Assembly: GCF_003946625.1 (NCBI RefSeq)
Contig: NZ_RHOR01000001.1
Coordinates: 1 to 64,000, forward strand
DNA: 64,000 nt
Reading direction: 5' to 3'
From: Companilactobacillus kedongensis
Lineage (GTDB): Bacteria; Bacillota; Bacilli; Lactobacillales; Lactobacillaceae
Positions within the stretch are counted from its first letter, which is position 1. Every line of letters starts with the position of its first letter. Of this stretch, positions 57,001 through 64,000 are shown in pieces. A model generated the notes under the pieces. The model made no database searches and had not been told where the DNA came from. It saw nothing but the letters and a program-made list of their open reading frames with translations. A program made the position numbers and the translations under genes.

Positions 57001-57625
57001 TAGCAGTTCCGGTAATTCAGACAGTGAACCAGTAAATCGTATCGTTCAGGATATCGACCAAACTAGCGCCACGTTCAGTGATCGACCAGAGGTTCAATTG
57101 TATGATTTTGACGGTAATCTCATTAAAAATAAATTATTAGGGACCAATACCGATTGGCATAATGATCAAGAAATGACCTTAAATGGTCAGACTTATTATC
57201 GGGTATCCACAGATGAGTGGGTCAAATCTGATGATGTGTATGTATACGTGGAACACATTTCTAAAGTTAGAACTTATCAAGGTAGTGAAGTGCAATTGAA
57301 AGATGCACATGTAAATAATGCACGTAAATTGGCACCAGCCACTGATTGGAAGACCGATCGTTATGCGATATTTAATGGTCAAAAGTATTATCGTGTATCA
57401 ACTAATGAATTTATCCCAGATGATAAAGTATACGAATATCAAGATAGTGATAGAGTGATTCATTCAAAACGTGCTACACCGGTATATGATGAACACGGTA
57501 ATGGTGTTGGATCTACCTTAGCACCTGATACGGATTATAAGACTGATAAGTCTGTTGAAATTGGCCGTGAACCTTATTATCGAGTTTCGTCAAATGAATT
57601 CGTTAAAACTAATGATATAGATTAA
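54065..57625 (+). CDS. BspA-family leucine-rich repeat surface protein with SLAP anchor, copy 2
   Basis: 1186 residues from the ATG at 54065, with the same layout as copy 1: signal peptide (KKLYKSGKNW..GGLILFGATQAINVSADT), low-complexity Thr/Asn/Gln linker with repeated VAQASAQSPV-like segments, LGSCYYYVDDNQVLHIT, BspA repeats (FNTSNVTDMSNMF), MucBP-like region (DYQVKYVDYDTGKDLNPAY) and three SLAP modules. The signal peptide and C-terminal third are much closer to copy 1 than the repeat region is. The promoter is probably within ATTATAGATGG just upstream; GAAGGG precedes the start. Confidence 0.88.
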   Translation: MRFQQLKRRSNVILKKKLYKSGKNWVIKSSLSFAGGLILFGATQAINVSADTVPTVQTQSVDTGAQQGAAKPVDTENSTETQNSTSEQTSTLTPDTTNIQQNTDNTDPTTVTKNSSQNNNQVVETGSNNSTPQVKVNYDIKTSTPVAQASAQSPVSNTDNNIAPQNQTQVTQETDPKTVPAGSISLGSCYYYVDDNQVLHITGGEFTQSDYDAAFKRINEKNNTNNSIFTGTDKSFNKISFDGKVIAHGDISSFFEFSQATEIDNIENLDTSDVTNFTNFLANSHIQSFDLGKLDTSKATSMKGMFQNCTSLTSLNTRNADGQIFNTSNVIDFSDMFYNTNLSSLDLIGMDTRKATNMDSMFASNSNLHYLDVSSFNTSNVTDMSNMFHAIGSSGNGFADIAGLEKFDTSNVTDMSFMFVQDDFDSSKLQKWNTSKVQDMSSMFLYSNLKGKLDLSNFVGDSLISMSSMFDGATKLTEIDLSNLNAKLKDTIDSNGFNKYGFMRAFEGCHDLVKVDLSKLNTNDVKRYSDAFQKCPNLTTIIWPEVSTEYANDFDSMFAGDSSLTSDNLAFLNKFNTSNVKIFRSMFSGCQGITTLHPVESWNVDSGSDFSYMFNNDTSLTSLDLSKWSINNAKILNNLFALDTSLSNLKLPKFDDPQDPSLSMEEIFAQCDKLHLLDFSNFNIPTTADKDGMFGGAQHLYKLVLNDKVNLNGSSLSYFDIYKGWYNVGNGTDEDPQGNLILHDGNEMMKTYSNNDGPDETWVIAERKYVDYQVKYVDYDTGKDLNPAYDLSDETREGWNVSIPTFSERGISIPGYELDTYYYGDDGTDYSDGYDLEVQIPGYGTAAAKNLVYTVRVKSKAPFIIKISDVSKPIVLNAGDPNAIKDSVGLKNLDTTKQLDPDKTALSIEMTGGEMNYTEQQFFDRLNRVLPTSIPISKNVKDLVDQFIKFSGLVSDGEVQISGTLTINVSYAPNTGNNSSSSGNSDSEPVNRIVQDIDQTSATFSDRPEVQLYDFDGNLIKNKLLGTNTDWHNDQEMTLNGQTYYRVSTDEWVKSDDVYVYVEHISKVRTYQGSEVQLKDAHVNNARKLAPATDWKTDRYAIFNGQKYYRVSTNEFIPDDKVYEYQDSDRVIHSKRATPVYDEHGNGVGSTLAPDTDYKTDKSVEIGREPYYRVSSNEFVKTNDID

Positions 57626-57628
57626 ATA

Positions 57629-57656
57629 AAAAAAGACGGATATTCCGTCTTTTTTT
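57629..57656 (+). terminator. Terminator of adhesin copy 2
   Basis: Hairpin AAAAGACGGA/TCCGTCTTTT around TAT, then further T. Confidence 0.85.
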
Positions 57657-57712
57657 ATTAATTAATTTATGTAAAGGGACTATTATAGGTGGTGGAAGGG
57701 TAAGTGATTGGT

Positions 57713-60700
57713 ATGCGGTTTCAACAATTAAAACGTAGATCCAATGCTATATTAAAGAAGAAATTATATAAATCAGGGAAAAATTGGGTCATAAAATCCA
57801 GTTTAAGTTTTGCTGGAGGATTAATGATTTTTGGAGCAACACAAGTCGTTAATGTTAAAGCAGAAACAACAGACCCAACACAAACTACACAGGAAAATTC
57901 TGATAATACGAATAGTCAAATTCAACCAGCATCGGCAAGTCAAACGACAGATACTGATTCTACTGCGACAACAGACAGACAAGTTGTTAATACAGATAGC
58001 AATAATGAAAAAAACGTAGACAACTCAGTTGTTACACCAACAACTGATAATGCACAAAAAAGTTCTGGTGTAGCAAATAGTCAGAGTAATGTTCAGACGA
58101 ATCAATCTGTTCAAGTGACGACGCCACAAAATAATACGCGTTCAGTCGCGCAGGCAAGTGCACAAGCACCTGTCCCAACACAAACTAATACAAACCAAGT
58201 TCAACAGGCCTCTTCAGCTGATCCTGATGATATACCATATGATACACATTCATTAGGACCAGAAGTTAAGTATTATATAGATGATAGTAGGACATTACAT
58301 GTTACCGCTGGGGACATTAGTGAATCCACCTATCACATGTATAGTGAAACGGGCGCAGTAAATACTAGTCCGTTTAATATTGGTGTATCTAGAGATTACG
58401 ATAAAGTTGTTTTTGATGGAGAAGTGACTCTACACGGAGATGCTTCTAATTTCTTTATGGGTGTTCCAGCAACCAGTATTGAGAATATCGAAAAATTAGA
58501 TACATCGGATGTTACTAATTTTAACAACTTTTTTAGTGATTCTAGTTTAAAATCCGTAGACTTATCAAAACTTGATATGAGCCACGCCACAACTGTGAGA
58601 AATATATTTAATGGTTGTGCTGATTTAACTGACGTTAAGATGAAGGATGATTCTGGTAAAACGGTTGATACCTCAAAAGTAACTGATTTTTATGGTATGT
58701 TTTGGGGCGCTTTAGCACTAAAAAATTTGGACGTATCAGGTTTAGATACTAGTAGTGCCACAACTATGGTAGATATGTTTTCGGGTGACCAAAGTTTGCA
58801 AAAATTAGATGTTTCAAACTTTAATACATCTCATGTAACTAATATGTCCAGTATGTTTAACAATTTTGGCTCTGATGTGGGTAAGGTTGATATTATTGGT
58901 CTTGAGAACTGGGATGTAAGCAACGTCAAGTCAATGGACAATATGTTCGATGGTGTAAATTTTTCTCCAGCAGGGTTAAGTACGTGGGATACCTCAAATG
59001 TTATTTCAATGATGACGATGTTTCAGAATTCTAAAATTGAAGGTGAACTTGACCTATCTAATTTTACAGGTGATAGCCTTCAATCTATATCTGGGATGTT
59101 TAATGGTGCATCATTAATAACTAAAATTAATTTAAAAAATTTGAAATCAACTATGATGAATGATACACATAATAACCAATACTATATTAGTGATTCTATT
59201 AAAGAAGCCTTTGCAAATTGTACAGCTCTTACGTCTGTTGATCTATCGTCCTTTAGTGGTTCCAAAATAAAATCGTTTAATAATTTATTCCATTATGATA
59301 AAGCATTGACCACAATAATCTGGCCCAATATAGATACTGATAGTGCCACTGATCTTAGTAGTATGTTTAGTTGGGATACATCTATGACGACAGACTCTTT
59401 TAAATTTTTAGATAGATTTAAAACATCCAAAGTAACAGACTTTAGTGGGATGTTTAATAATTGTCAAAATATGACTTCATTAGATTTGTCTAACTGGGAT
59501 GCATCAGCTGCACTAGACTTTAGTACCATGTTTAGTGAATGCGATAGCTTAACAGATTTGAAGTTGCCAAAATTTGAGAACAAGAGTGCTTCCGATTACT
59601 TAAATATGAATAATATGATTTCTGACTGTAACAACTTATCTAAACTAGATTTAACTAATTTTGTAGTTCCAATTGATGCTAACAGGAGTGCAATGTTAAG
59701 AAATTCTGATAATATTAAGACGCTTGTTTTAAATAGTAAGTCTAATCTTAATGGGACTGAATTGTCATACAGTGATATCTATAAAGGCTGGAGTAATGTT
59801 GGTACAGGTACCGTTGATGATCCTGAGGCGGATATTCTTAATCAAGATAATGATTCCTTATTTAAGGGTTCAGATATGATGGCGCTATACAATAATGATA
59901 AGGGTCCTAGCGAAACATGGGTAATTGTTGAACGTAAACTTGTTCCATATGTAGTTAAATATGAAGATTATGATACCGATGCTGATCTTGGAGATACGTA
60001 TGACATTAGTGGTACAGGCCGTGAAGGGCTGAGTTTTGATATTGAAACATTAGCGCAACAAAATCTTTCATTACCAGGATACGATACGGGAACTATTTAT
60101 TATAATGGTTCTCCTTATTCTGGATCAGTTAAAGCAACTTTCCCCGCATATTCGGATGAAACTGCCAAAACGCCAACTGTTTATATTGTAAAAGTTAAAA
60201 AAATAGAACCATTCAAAATAATAATAAGTGATGTAAAAGATCCGATTGAATTAGAAGTCAATGATCCTGATGCGATTGCTGAAAATACAGTTTTAAGTAG
60301 TTTGGATAATGTTAAACAACTTGATCCTGATAAAACGACAATAGATATTGGTATTGGAACACTTTATTCAGAAACAGATCTTTATAATTTGATTAATCAA
60401 AGTTATCAAACTAACTATTCACCAAGTAAAACGGTTAAAGGATTGGTTTTTGATATTATTAATATTTTAGGAGGAGGTAATGGTAAAGTAGTGACACAAT
60501 CAGTAACTTTACCTATAAATGTAGTTTATGCGGCTAATCAAAATACCGGTGGATCTTCAACGGGTAGTACAACTGGTACAACAGATTACCGTACTGTTAG
60601 AAGTGTAGCTCAAACAATTGCAACATTTAGTGATGGACCAGCAATTCAAGTTTATGATTATAACGGGAATGAAGTCTTCGGAAAAACACTTGATCCTAAT

Positions 60701-61183
60701 AGTGATTGGAAGAATGATCAGATAATGACTTTGAATGGTCAAACTTACTACCGGGTATCGACAGATGAATGGATCAAGTCCGATGATGCATATGTATATG
60801 TGGAGCATATTTCAAAAGTCAGAGTTTATAAAGATGAAGTTGCTCAATTGGAAGATGTACATATGAAAGTTGATGGAAAATTGCCTGTATCAACTGATTG
60901 GAAGACGGACCGTTATGTGATTTTTAATGGTCAAAAGTATTATCGAGTATCAACCGATGAGTTTGTTCCTGTTAATAAAGTGTATGAATATCAAGATACA
61001 AATCAAATCGTCCATTCTGAACGAGCAACACAACTTTATGATGAGCGTGGTAATAGTGTTGGTCATACGTTGAACCCAGATACAGATTATAAGACTGATA
61101 GAATTATTCATATTGGTCAAGTGACATATTATCGAGTGTCAACTGATGAGTTCGTTCGTGAGGATTCGGTATTATTTAGGTAG
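57713..61183 (+). CDS. BspA-family leucine-rich repeat surface protein with SLAP anchor, copy 3
   Basis: 1156 residues from the ATG at 57713. Same order of modules; the signal peptide is nearly identical (KKLYKSGKNWVIKSSLSFAG) but the cleavage region differs (VNVKAETTD). The BspA repeats (LDTSSATTMVDMFSG, NTSHVTNMSSMF) and MucBP-like region (PYVVKYEDYDTDADLGDTY) are the most divergent of the three. Three SLAP modules end the protein. Unlike the other copies it is not followed by the AAAGACGGA hairpin. Confidence 0.88.
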   Translation: MRFQQLKRRSNAILKKKLYKSGKNWVIKSSLSFAGGLMIFGATQVVNVKAETTDPTQTTQENSDNTNSQIQPASASQTTDTDSTATTDRQVVNTDSNNEKNVDNSVVTPTTDNAQKSSGVANSQSNVQTNQSVQVTTPQNNTRSVAQASAQAPVPTQTNTNQVQQASSADPDDIPYDTHSLGPEVKYYIDDSRTLHVTAGDISESTYHMYSETGAVNTSPFNIGVSRDYDKVVFDGEVTLHGDASNFFMGVPATSIENIEKLDTSDVTNFNNFFSDSSLKSVDLSKLDMSHATTVRNIFNGCADLTDVKMKDDSGKTVDTSKVTDFYGMFWGALALKNLDVSGLDTSSATTMVDMFSGDQSLQKLDVSNFNTSHVTNMSSMFNNFGSDVGKVDIIGLENWDVSNVKSMDNMFDGVNFSPAGLSTWDTSNVISMMTMFQNSKIEGELDLSNFTGDSLQSISGMFNGASLITKINLKNLKSTMMNDTHNNQYYISDSIKEAFANCTALTSVDLSSFSGSKIKSFNNLFHYDKALTTIIWPNIDTDSATDLSSMFSWDTSMTTDSFKFLDRFKTSKVTDFSGMFNNCQNMTSLDLSNWDASAALDFSTMFSECDSLTDLKLPKFENKSASDYLNMNNMISDCNNLSKLDLTNFVVPIDANRSAMLRNSDNIKTLVLNSKSNLNGTELSYSDIYKGWSNVGTGTVDDPEADILNQDNDSLFKGSDMMALYNNDKGPSETWVIVERKLVPYVVKYEDYDTDADLGDTYDISGTGREGLSFDIETLAQQNLSLPGYDTGTIYYNGSPYSGSVKATFPAYSDETAKTPTVYIVKVKKIEPFKIIISDVKDPIELEVNDPDAIAENTVLSSLDNVKQLDPDKTTIDIGIGTLYSETDLYNLINQSYQTNYSPSKTVKGLVFDIINILGGGNGKVVTQSVTLPINVVYAANQNTGGSSTGSTTGTTDYRTVRSVAQTIATFSDGPAIQVYDYNGNEVFGKTLDPNSDWKNDQIMTLNGQTYYRVSTDEWIKSDDAYVYVEHISKVRVYKDEVAQLEDVHMKVDGKLPVSTDWKTDRYVIFNGQKYYRVSTDEFVPVNKVYEYQDTNQIVHSERATQLYDERGNSVGHTLNPDTDYKTDRIIHIGQVTYYRVSTDEFVREDSVLFR

Positions 61184-61431
61184 TGCCGCATACGTGTACA
61201 AGGTTATTGTCTTTTATGTTTAGTGAAGAATGTATAAAATTGCTTTAGGACATTATTATTCTCTCCTTGGATTGGGGTTAGTCGCTTAAATCCTAATATG
61301 AGAATAGTAATGTTCTTTTGTTTTGCTTAAAAATGTTAGGAATGGATTCTTTTCGTAAAAAGGGCATGAAAATGTAATCGAGTTTGACGGTAGTTTCAGA
61401 ACATGATAATTTGTTAATAAATAAAGGAGGG
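61184..61431. other. Non-coding stretch after the adhesin array
   Basis: About 250 nt with no gene. It holds a likely promoter for the next unit: TTGACG (61384-61389) with TAATTT at 17 nt or GATAAT at 15 nt (61405-61410). AAGGAGGG at 61424-61431 is a strong ribosome-binding site for a very short leader frame. No terminator for the adhesin copy 3 is obvious. Confidence 0.45.
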
Positions 61432-61588
61432 ATGACTGGTGTCAGTATCTATGTAAGGACAATAATTTGAGCAATTTTGGCTGGGAGACTAGTTTATTTG
61501 ACTCGCTCAAACTGCCTTGCAGAAGATATCGATATTAGAACTCCTTCGATATAATCCTTGGTGCAGTTTGATACTGCACTTTTTTTGT
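61432..61588 (+). promoter_or_regulatory. Attenuator-like leader of the GNAT gene, with a short leader frame
   Basis: Three mutually exclusive pairings: TTTGAGC/GCTCAAA (61466-61472 with 61505-61511), CAAACTGC/GCAGTTTG (61508-61515 with 61563-61570, enclosing an ATATCGA/TCGATAT hairpin), and a terminator GTGCAGT/ACTGCAC with T7 (61561-61587). The first overlaps the second, and the second overlaps the third: this is antiterminator logic. After AAGGAGGG a 12-codon frame from ATG 61432 (MTGVSIYVRTII) or a 5-codon frame from GTG 61439 ends within or before the first arm. No known riboswitch or T-box motif is seen. Confidence 0.6.
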
Positions 61589-61627
61589 ATTCTGAAAGGC
61601 ATTTTGCAAATAATTAGGAGAATACAA

Positions 61628-62296
61628 TTGAAAAAAATTGATTTAAAAGAAGTTACATTAAGACAAGAAACACCTGCAGATTACCGTGAAACTGAGACCC
61701 TGGTTAGGAATGCGTTTTGGAATCAGTTTCAACCTGGAGCAATCGAACACTATTTGATTCATGTCATGCGTGATGCTGATAGATTCATTTCCAAATTAGA
61801 TATAATAGCTAAATATCAAGGTAAAACCGTTGGTCAGATTGCTTATATGGAAAACTATATTCAAGGTGATGACGGAATCAAATATCCTGTAATTGGAATT
61901 GGACCAATCTGTGTGGCGACGGAATACGAGGGAAATGGGATCGGTGAGAAACTTATCAATTACACGCGTGATTTAGCAATTCAGATGGGCTATTCTGCAA
62001 TCTTATTACAAGGTGATCCTGATTTTTATTCTCGCAAAGGTTTTGTTCCTTCAAAACAATACAGCATTCGGACGGTTGATAATAAATATGCGGCTGCCCA
62101 ACAAATCGTTGTTCTTTCGAAAACAGCATTAAAAGGTGTCACTGGAAGATATATTGAAGATTCGATCTATTTCTTTGAAATGGATGCTGTTGATAAATTT
62201 GATAAAACTTTCCCACATAAAGAGAAAATTTCGGGGGTACGTCTACAAAATAAAATTAATCAAATTGTTGGGATGGTTGAAGATTACAATGGTTAA
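61628..62296 (+). CDS. GNAT family N-acetyltransferase (YhbS-like)
   Basis: 222 residues from the TTG at 61628 (MKKIDLKEVTLRQET), with TTAGGAG 7 nt upstream; the longer frame from 61517 crosses the leader terminator. GNAT core at residues ~8-150: LRQETPADYRETETLVRNAF, IGIGPICVATEYEGNGIGEKL (acetyl-CoA loop) and LLQGDPDFYSRKGF. The substrate is unknown. An attenuator-like leader precedes it, suggesting inducible expression. Confidence 0.85.
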   Translation: MKKIDLKEVTLRQETPADYRETETLVRNAFWNQFQPGAIEHYLIHVMRDADRFISKLDIIAKYQGKTVGQIAYMENYIQGDDGIKYPVIGIGPICVATEYEGNGIGEKLINYTRDLAIQMGYSAILLQGDPDFYSRKGFVPSKQYSIRTVDNKYAAAQQIVVLSKTALKGVTGRYIEDSIYFFEMDAVDKFDKTFPHKEKISGVRLQNKINQIVGMVEDYNG

Positions 62297-62362
62297 AATT
62301 TTCAGTAGGATAAAAACTATATTCCTTCAAGTGTACAGTTAAAATAGAATGCTATTAAAAAA

Positions 62363-62402
62363 AAGGCGTAATTCCGACAGAAATGTCGTAATTACGCCTT
62401 TT
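62363..62402. terminator. Terminator of the GNAT gene
   Basis: Hairpin AAGGCGTAATT..TAATTACGCCTT with inner CGACA/TGTCG, A8 before and T5 after; works on both strands. Confidence 0.85.
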
Positions 62403-62535
62403 TCTATAAATATCTTTCACTTATATTTGCTGGGATTTTTTTATTGTCGTAAAACAAATCATCATCTGGCGTAATGGAACGCATTTTCTTTGCAGGATTA
62501 CTCCAAAGTAATATCGTATGAGAGTTAATAAAAAA
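62403..62535. other. Non-coding spacer without recognised features
   Basis: Between the GNAT terminator and the minus-strand terminator I see no gene, RNA or clear promoter. A loose copy of the element motifs (GCGTAATGGAACGC near 62470-62483) is too short to call. Confidence 0.35.
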
Positions 62536-62575
62536 GTGAGTAATTAAATCTTCCGTTGGAGATTTAATTACTCAC
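62536..62575 (-). terminator. Terminator downstream of the WxL-like gene and its element
   Basis: Perfect 16-bp stem GTGAGTAATTAAATCT/AGATTTAATTACTCAC, followed on the minus strand by T5. Confidence 0.8.
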
Positions 62576-62616
62576 TAGTCTTAGTCTGTTTTATATCATA
62601 TTACATAGTATAATGA

Positions 62617-62788
62617 GCCGGAGATTTTGAGTAATGGGCCAGTTGCGCAAGTGGAGTAGAACGGCGATTTTCCGTTCGTACACCACCGACGATTATGAGA
62701 TTTGCGTAAGCAAAGCTCATAATCGAGTCTTCAGACCTTGGCTGAAGACGGTCGCGTAACAGGTCCCATTGCTCAAAATCGGAGGCGG
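62617..62788 (-). repeat. Structured 3'-UTR element, copy 8 (reverse)
   Basis: Begins 5 nt after the WxL-like stop on the minus strand. Outer arms ATTTTGAGTAATGGGCC (62624-62640) and GGTCCCATTGCTCAAAAT (62762-62779) pair with small changes. The inner hairpin reads ATTATGAG/CTCATAAT where other copies have ATTCTGAG/CTCAAAAT. Both arms changed together. Confidence 0.85.
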
Positions 62789-62793
62789 AAACC

Positions 62794-64000
62794 CTAGACA
62801 GACTCAACAGCTTTCCATGTCCATGTGCTGGTGTAATTACCAGGAACAGTAGAATTATTGTTTTTAAAATCCAGTTTAATATTATCTTTGATAATATCGG
62901 TCATATTAGTTGTGGTTAGCCATACTTCACTACTAGCTCTAGGTGTCTTACCAACAAACAATTCAGTATCTTGCATTGGTTGATCATTCCAATAGAATCT
63001 ATGATCAAGACTGTGAGTTTGTTCATCATCGTGAGTAAAATCGTTAACCGATAATGTAACTTTTAGCGGACATTGATTGTTTGATCGAAAGTCATGAACT
63101 TGCAAAGAGCCACTGATATCAGGCTTGATCTTTTTGGTGCTTTTATCTTCAGAGGTTTGTTCGACCCCAAAATCGATCGAGTGTGGTGCTACTAATTGAA
63201 AGGTTCCATCCTTGTGCTGAAAGTAGAGAGTATCGCTGTCACTGTTGCCGTCATAATCAGTAATTGTCAGAACAATTTTGTGAAGCTTTACATCGTTAAA
63301 TTTACTGATTGAAAGTTCAGGCAATTCCCAGAAATAGGTTGATCCAGGATGCTTATTTTCGATATCCTCGAACAATATTTCTTCTTCATTATCGTCGATT
63401 TTATAAGTGGCATTTTTAATTCTTTTACTATCTTTATCAGACCAAGTTCCAGTCAGAGATAAATTGTGGGTAGTTGGTTCGAAAGGATTTAACTCGGACG
63501 ATTCCGGACTAAGGATCTCAATTGACGGGACGATTGTTGGTGGTGGATTGATTTTAATAACCGTCTGTGCAATTTCTGACAGATTGCCATCACTATCTTT
63601 TACCCAAAGTCGAAGGTAATGTGGTCCTTCCTCTAAATCCTTTATTGAAATAGCATCGGACCATTCTTGAGGTTTACCTGCTTTAGAATTCTTTTCGGAT
63701 TGTTTTAGTTTCTTAATGAGTTTACCTTGATGAGTGTCATCGGTATCGACGGTATAGTATAACTCGGCATCGGTACTGTCAAAATCATACCATGTTCCAG
63801 TTACACGATAATTTTGAGCACCATCTTGAATAATATCAGGTGATGTTTCAGTACCTTTTTGATCCAGTTCAATAGCAGGAGCAAATCTTGCTCCAATAAT
63901 ATCTATTTGTGAGGCGTAGTGCATGGAAACCGATTTATCTACTTCTAATGTTTGAACTTTAGTATGCATCGCAAAACCTGAATCCCAAGGGCGTTCACTT
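62794..64000 (-). CDS. WxL-like cell-surface protein, C-terminal part (cut by window edge)
   Basis: The frame is open to the window end (it continues upstream of the ATG at 63969 with codons for SERPWDSGFA), so only about 402 C-terminal residues are seen. There are Ig-like repeats of ~100 residues with the pattern TGTWYDFDSTDAELYY and LTGTWSDKDSKRIKNATYKID. The last ~150 residues (IDFGVEQTSEDKS.., LQVHDFR, WNDQPM, EVWLTTTN, YTSTWTWKAVESV) resemble the WxL wall-binding domain, though the signature is not exact. Probably a large secreted protein bound to peptidoglycan. It is followed by element copy 8 and a terminator. Confidence 0.65.
   Translation of the reverse strand, partial: SERPWDSGFAMHTKVQTLEVDKSVSMHYASQIDIIGARFAPAIELDQKGTETSPDIIQDGAQNYRVTGTWYDFDSTDAELYYTVDTDDTHQGKLIKKLKQSEKNSKAGKPQEWSDAISIKDLEEGPHYLRLWVKDSDGNLSEIAQTVIKINPPPTIVPSIEILSPESSELNPFEPTTHNLSLTGTWSDKDSKRIKNATYKIDDNEEEILFEDIENKHPGSTYFWELPELSISKFNDVKLHKIVLTITDYDGNSDSDTLYFQHKDGTFQLVAPHSIDFGVEQTSEDKSTKKIKPDISGSLQVHDFRSNNQCPLKVTLSVNDFTHDDEQTHSLDHRFYWNDQPMQDTELFVGKTPRASSEVWLTTTNMTDIIKDNIKLDFKNNNSTVPGNYTSTWTWKAVESV

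Noticed and set aside
50455-61183. LPXTG sortase anchoring of the large adhesins
   Set aside because: All three end in SLAP modules (…FVKTNDID or …VREDSVLFR) with no LPXTG, hydrophobic segment or basic tail.
1-64000. CRISPR array, prophage or complete insertion sequence
   Set aside because: I saw no regularly spaced short repeats, no transposase or integrase frame, and no phage genes in the window.

Overview
This 64 kb window is chromosomal DNA from a low-GC Gram-positive lactic acid bacterium of the Lactobacillaceae. The signs are Lactobacillales-style leaders (T-boxes, a lysine riboswitch, an SMK/SAM-III box before metK), KxYKxGKxW signal peptides, SLAP wall-binding domains, BspA-type leucine-rich surface proteins and HrtRBA-like heme efflux genes. 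The full N-acetyl-diaminopimelate (lysine/peptidoglycan) pathway fits the Companilactobacillus (alimentarius/farciminis) group; the genus is my inference.

Layout. 1-480: end of an rRNA operon (5S) with tRNA-Asn and tRNA-Ser. 511-11760: lysine/DAP biosynthesis, with dapF-lysC on the minus strand and, divergently, a lysine riboswitch followed by lysA-dapD-ykuR-dapA-dapB-patA-patA2-asd. 11781-14228: azlCD and an MFS-like protein. 14692-17037: hrtRBA-like heme-efflux operon with two palindromic operators. 17312-22537: anaerobic ribonucleotide reductase nrdDG, a metal P-type ATPase and a 3-methyladenine glycosylase. 22581-31132: tRNA-Glu/Val, metK, an MFS drug exporter, PAP2, a glucosaminidase gene with an early stop codon, T-box leuS. 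31759-41589: MurJ-like flippase, two HesB-like genes (the second broken), hydrolase, nnrD, tRNA-Leu, amidase, macrodomain protein, DUF805, mscL, Na+/H+ antiporter. 41610-50268: TetR, T-box brnQ, argGH, copper operon. 50455-61183: three tandem ~3.6 kb BspA/SLAP adhesin genes. 61384-62296: a GNAT acetyltransferase behind an attenuator-like leader. 62794-64000: C-terminal part of a WxL-like surface protein cut by the window edge.

The most unusual feature is a dispersed family of ~170-nt intergenic elements (eight full copies plus one collapsed copy). Each can fold into a long outer stem enclosing three hairpins. The outer stems differ in sequence between copies but keep pairing. Most copies sit just after a stop codon in the sense orientation of the upstream gene, between the gene and a terminator-like hairpin. 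Between convergent genes they form inverted pairs around that hairpin. I do not recognise this as a named RNA or repeat family. Other points worth a second look are a Cys-to-TGA change in a duplicated HesB-like gene, an early nonsense codon in a peptidoglycan hydrolase, and the riboswitch-like leader of the GNAT gene.
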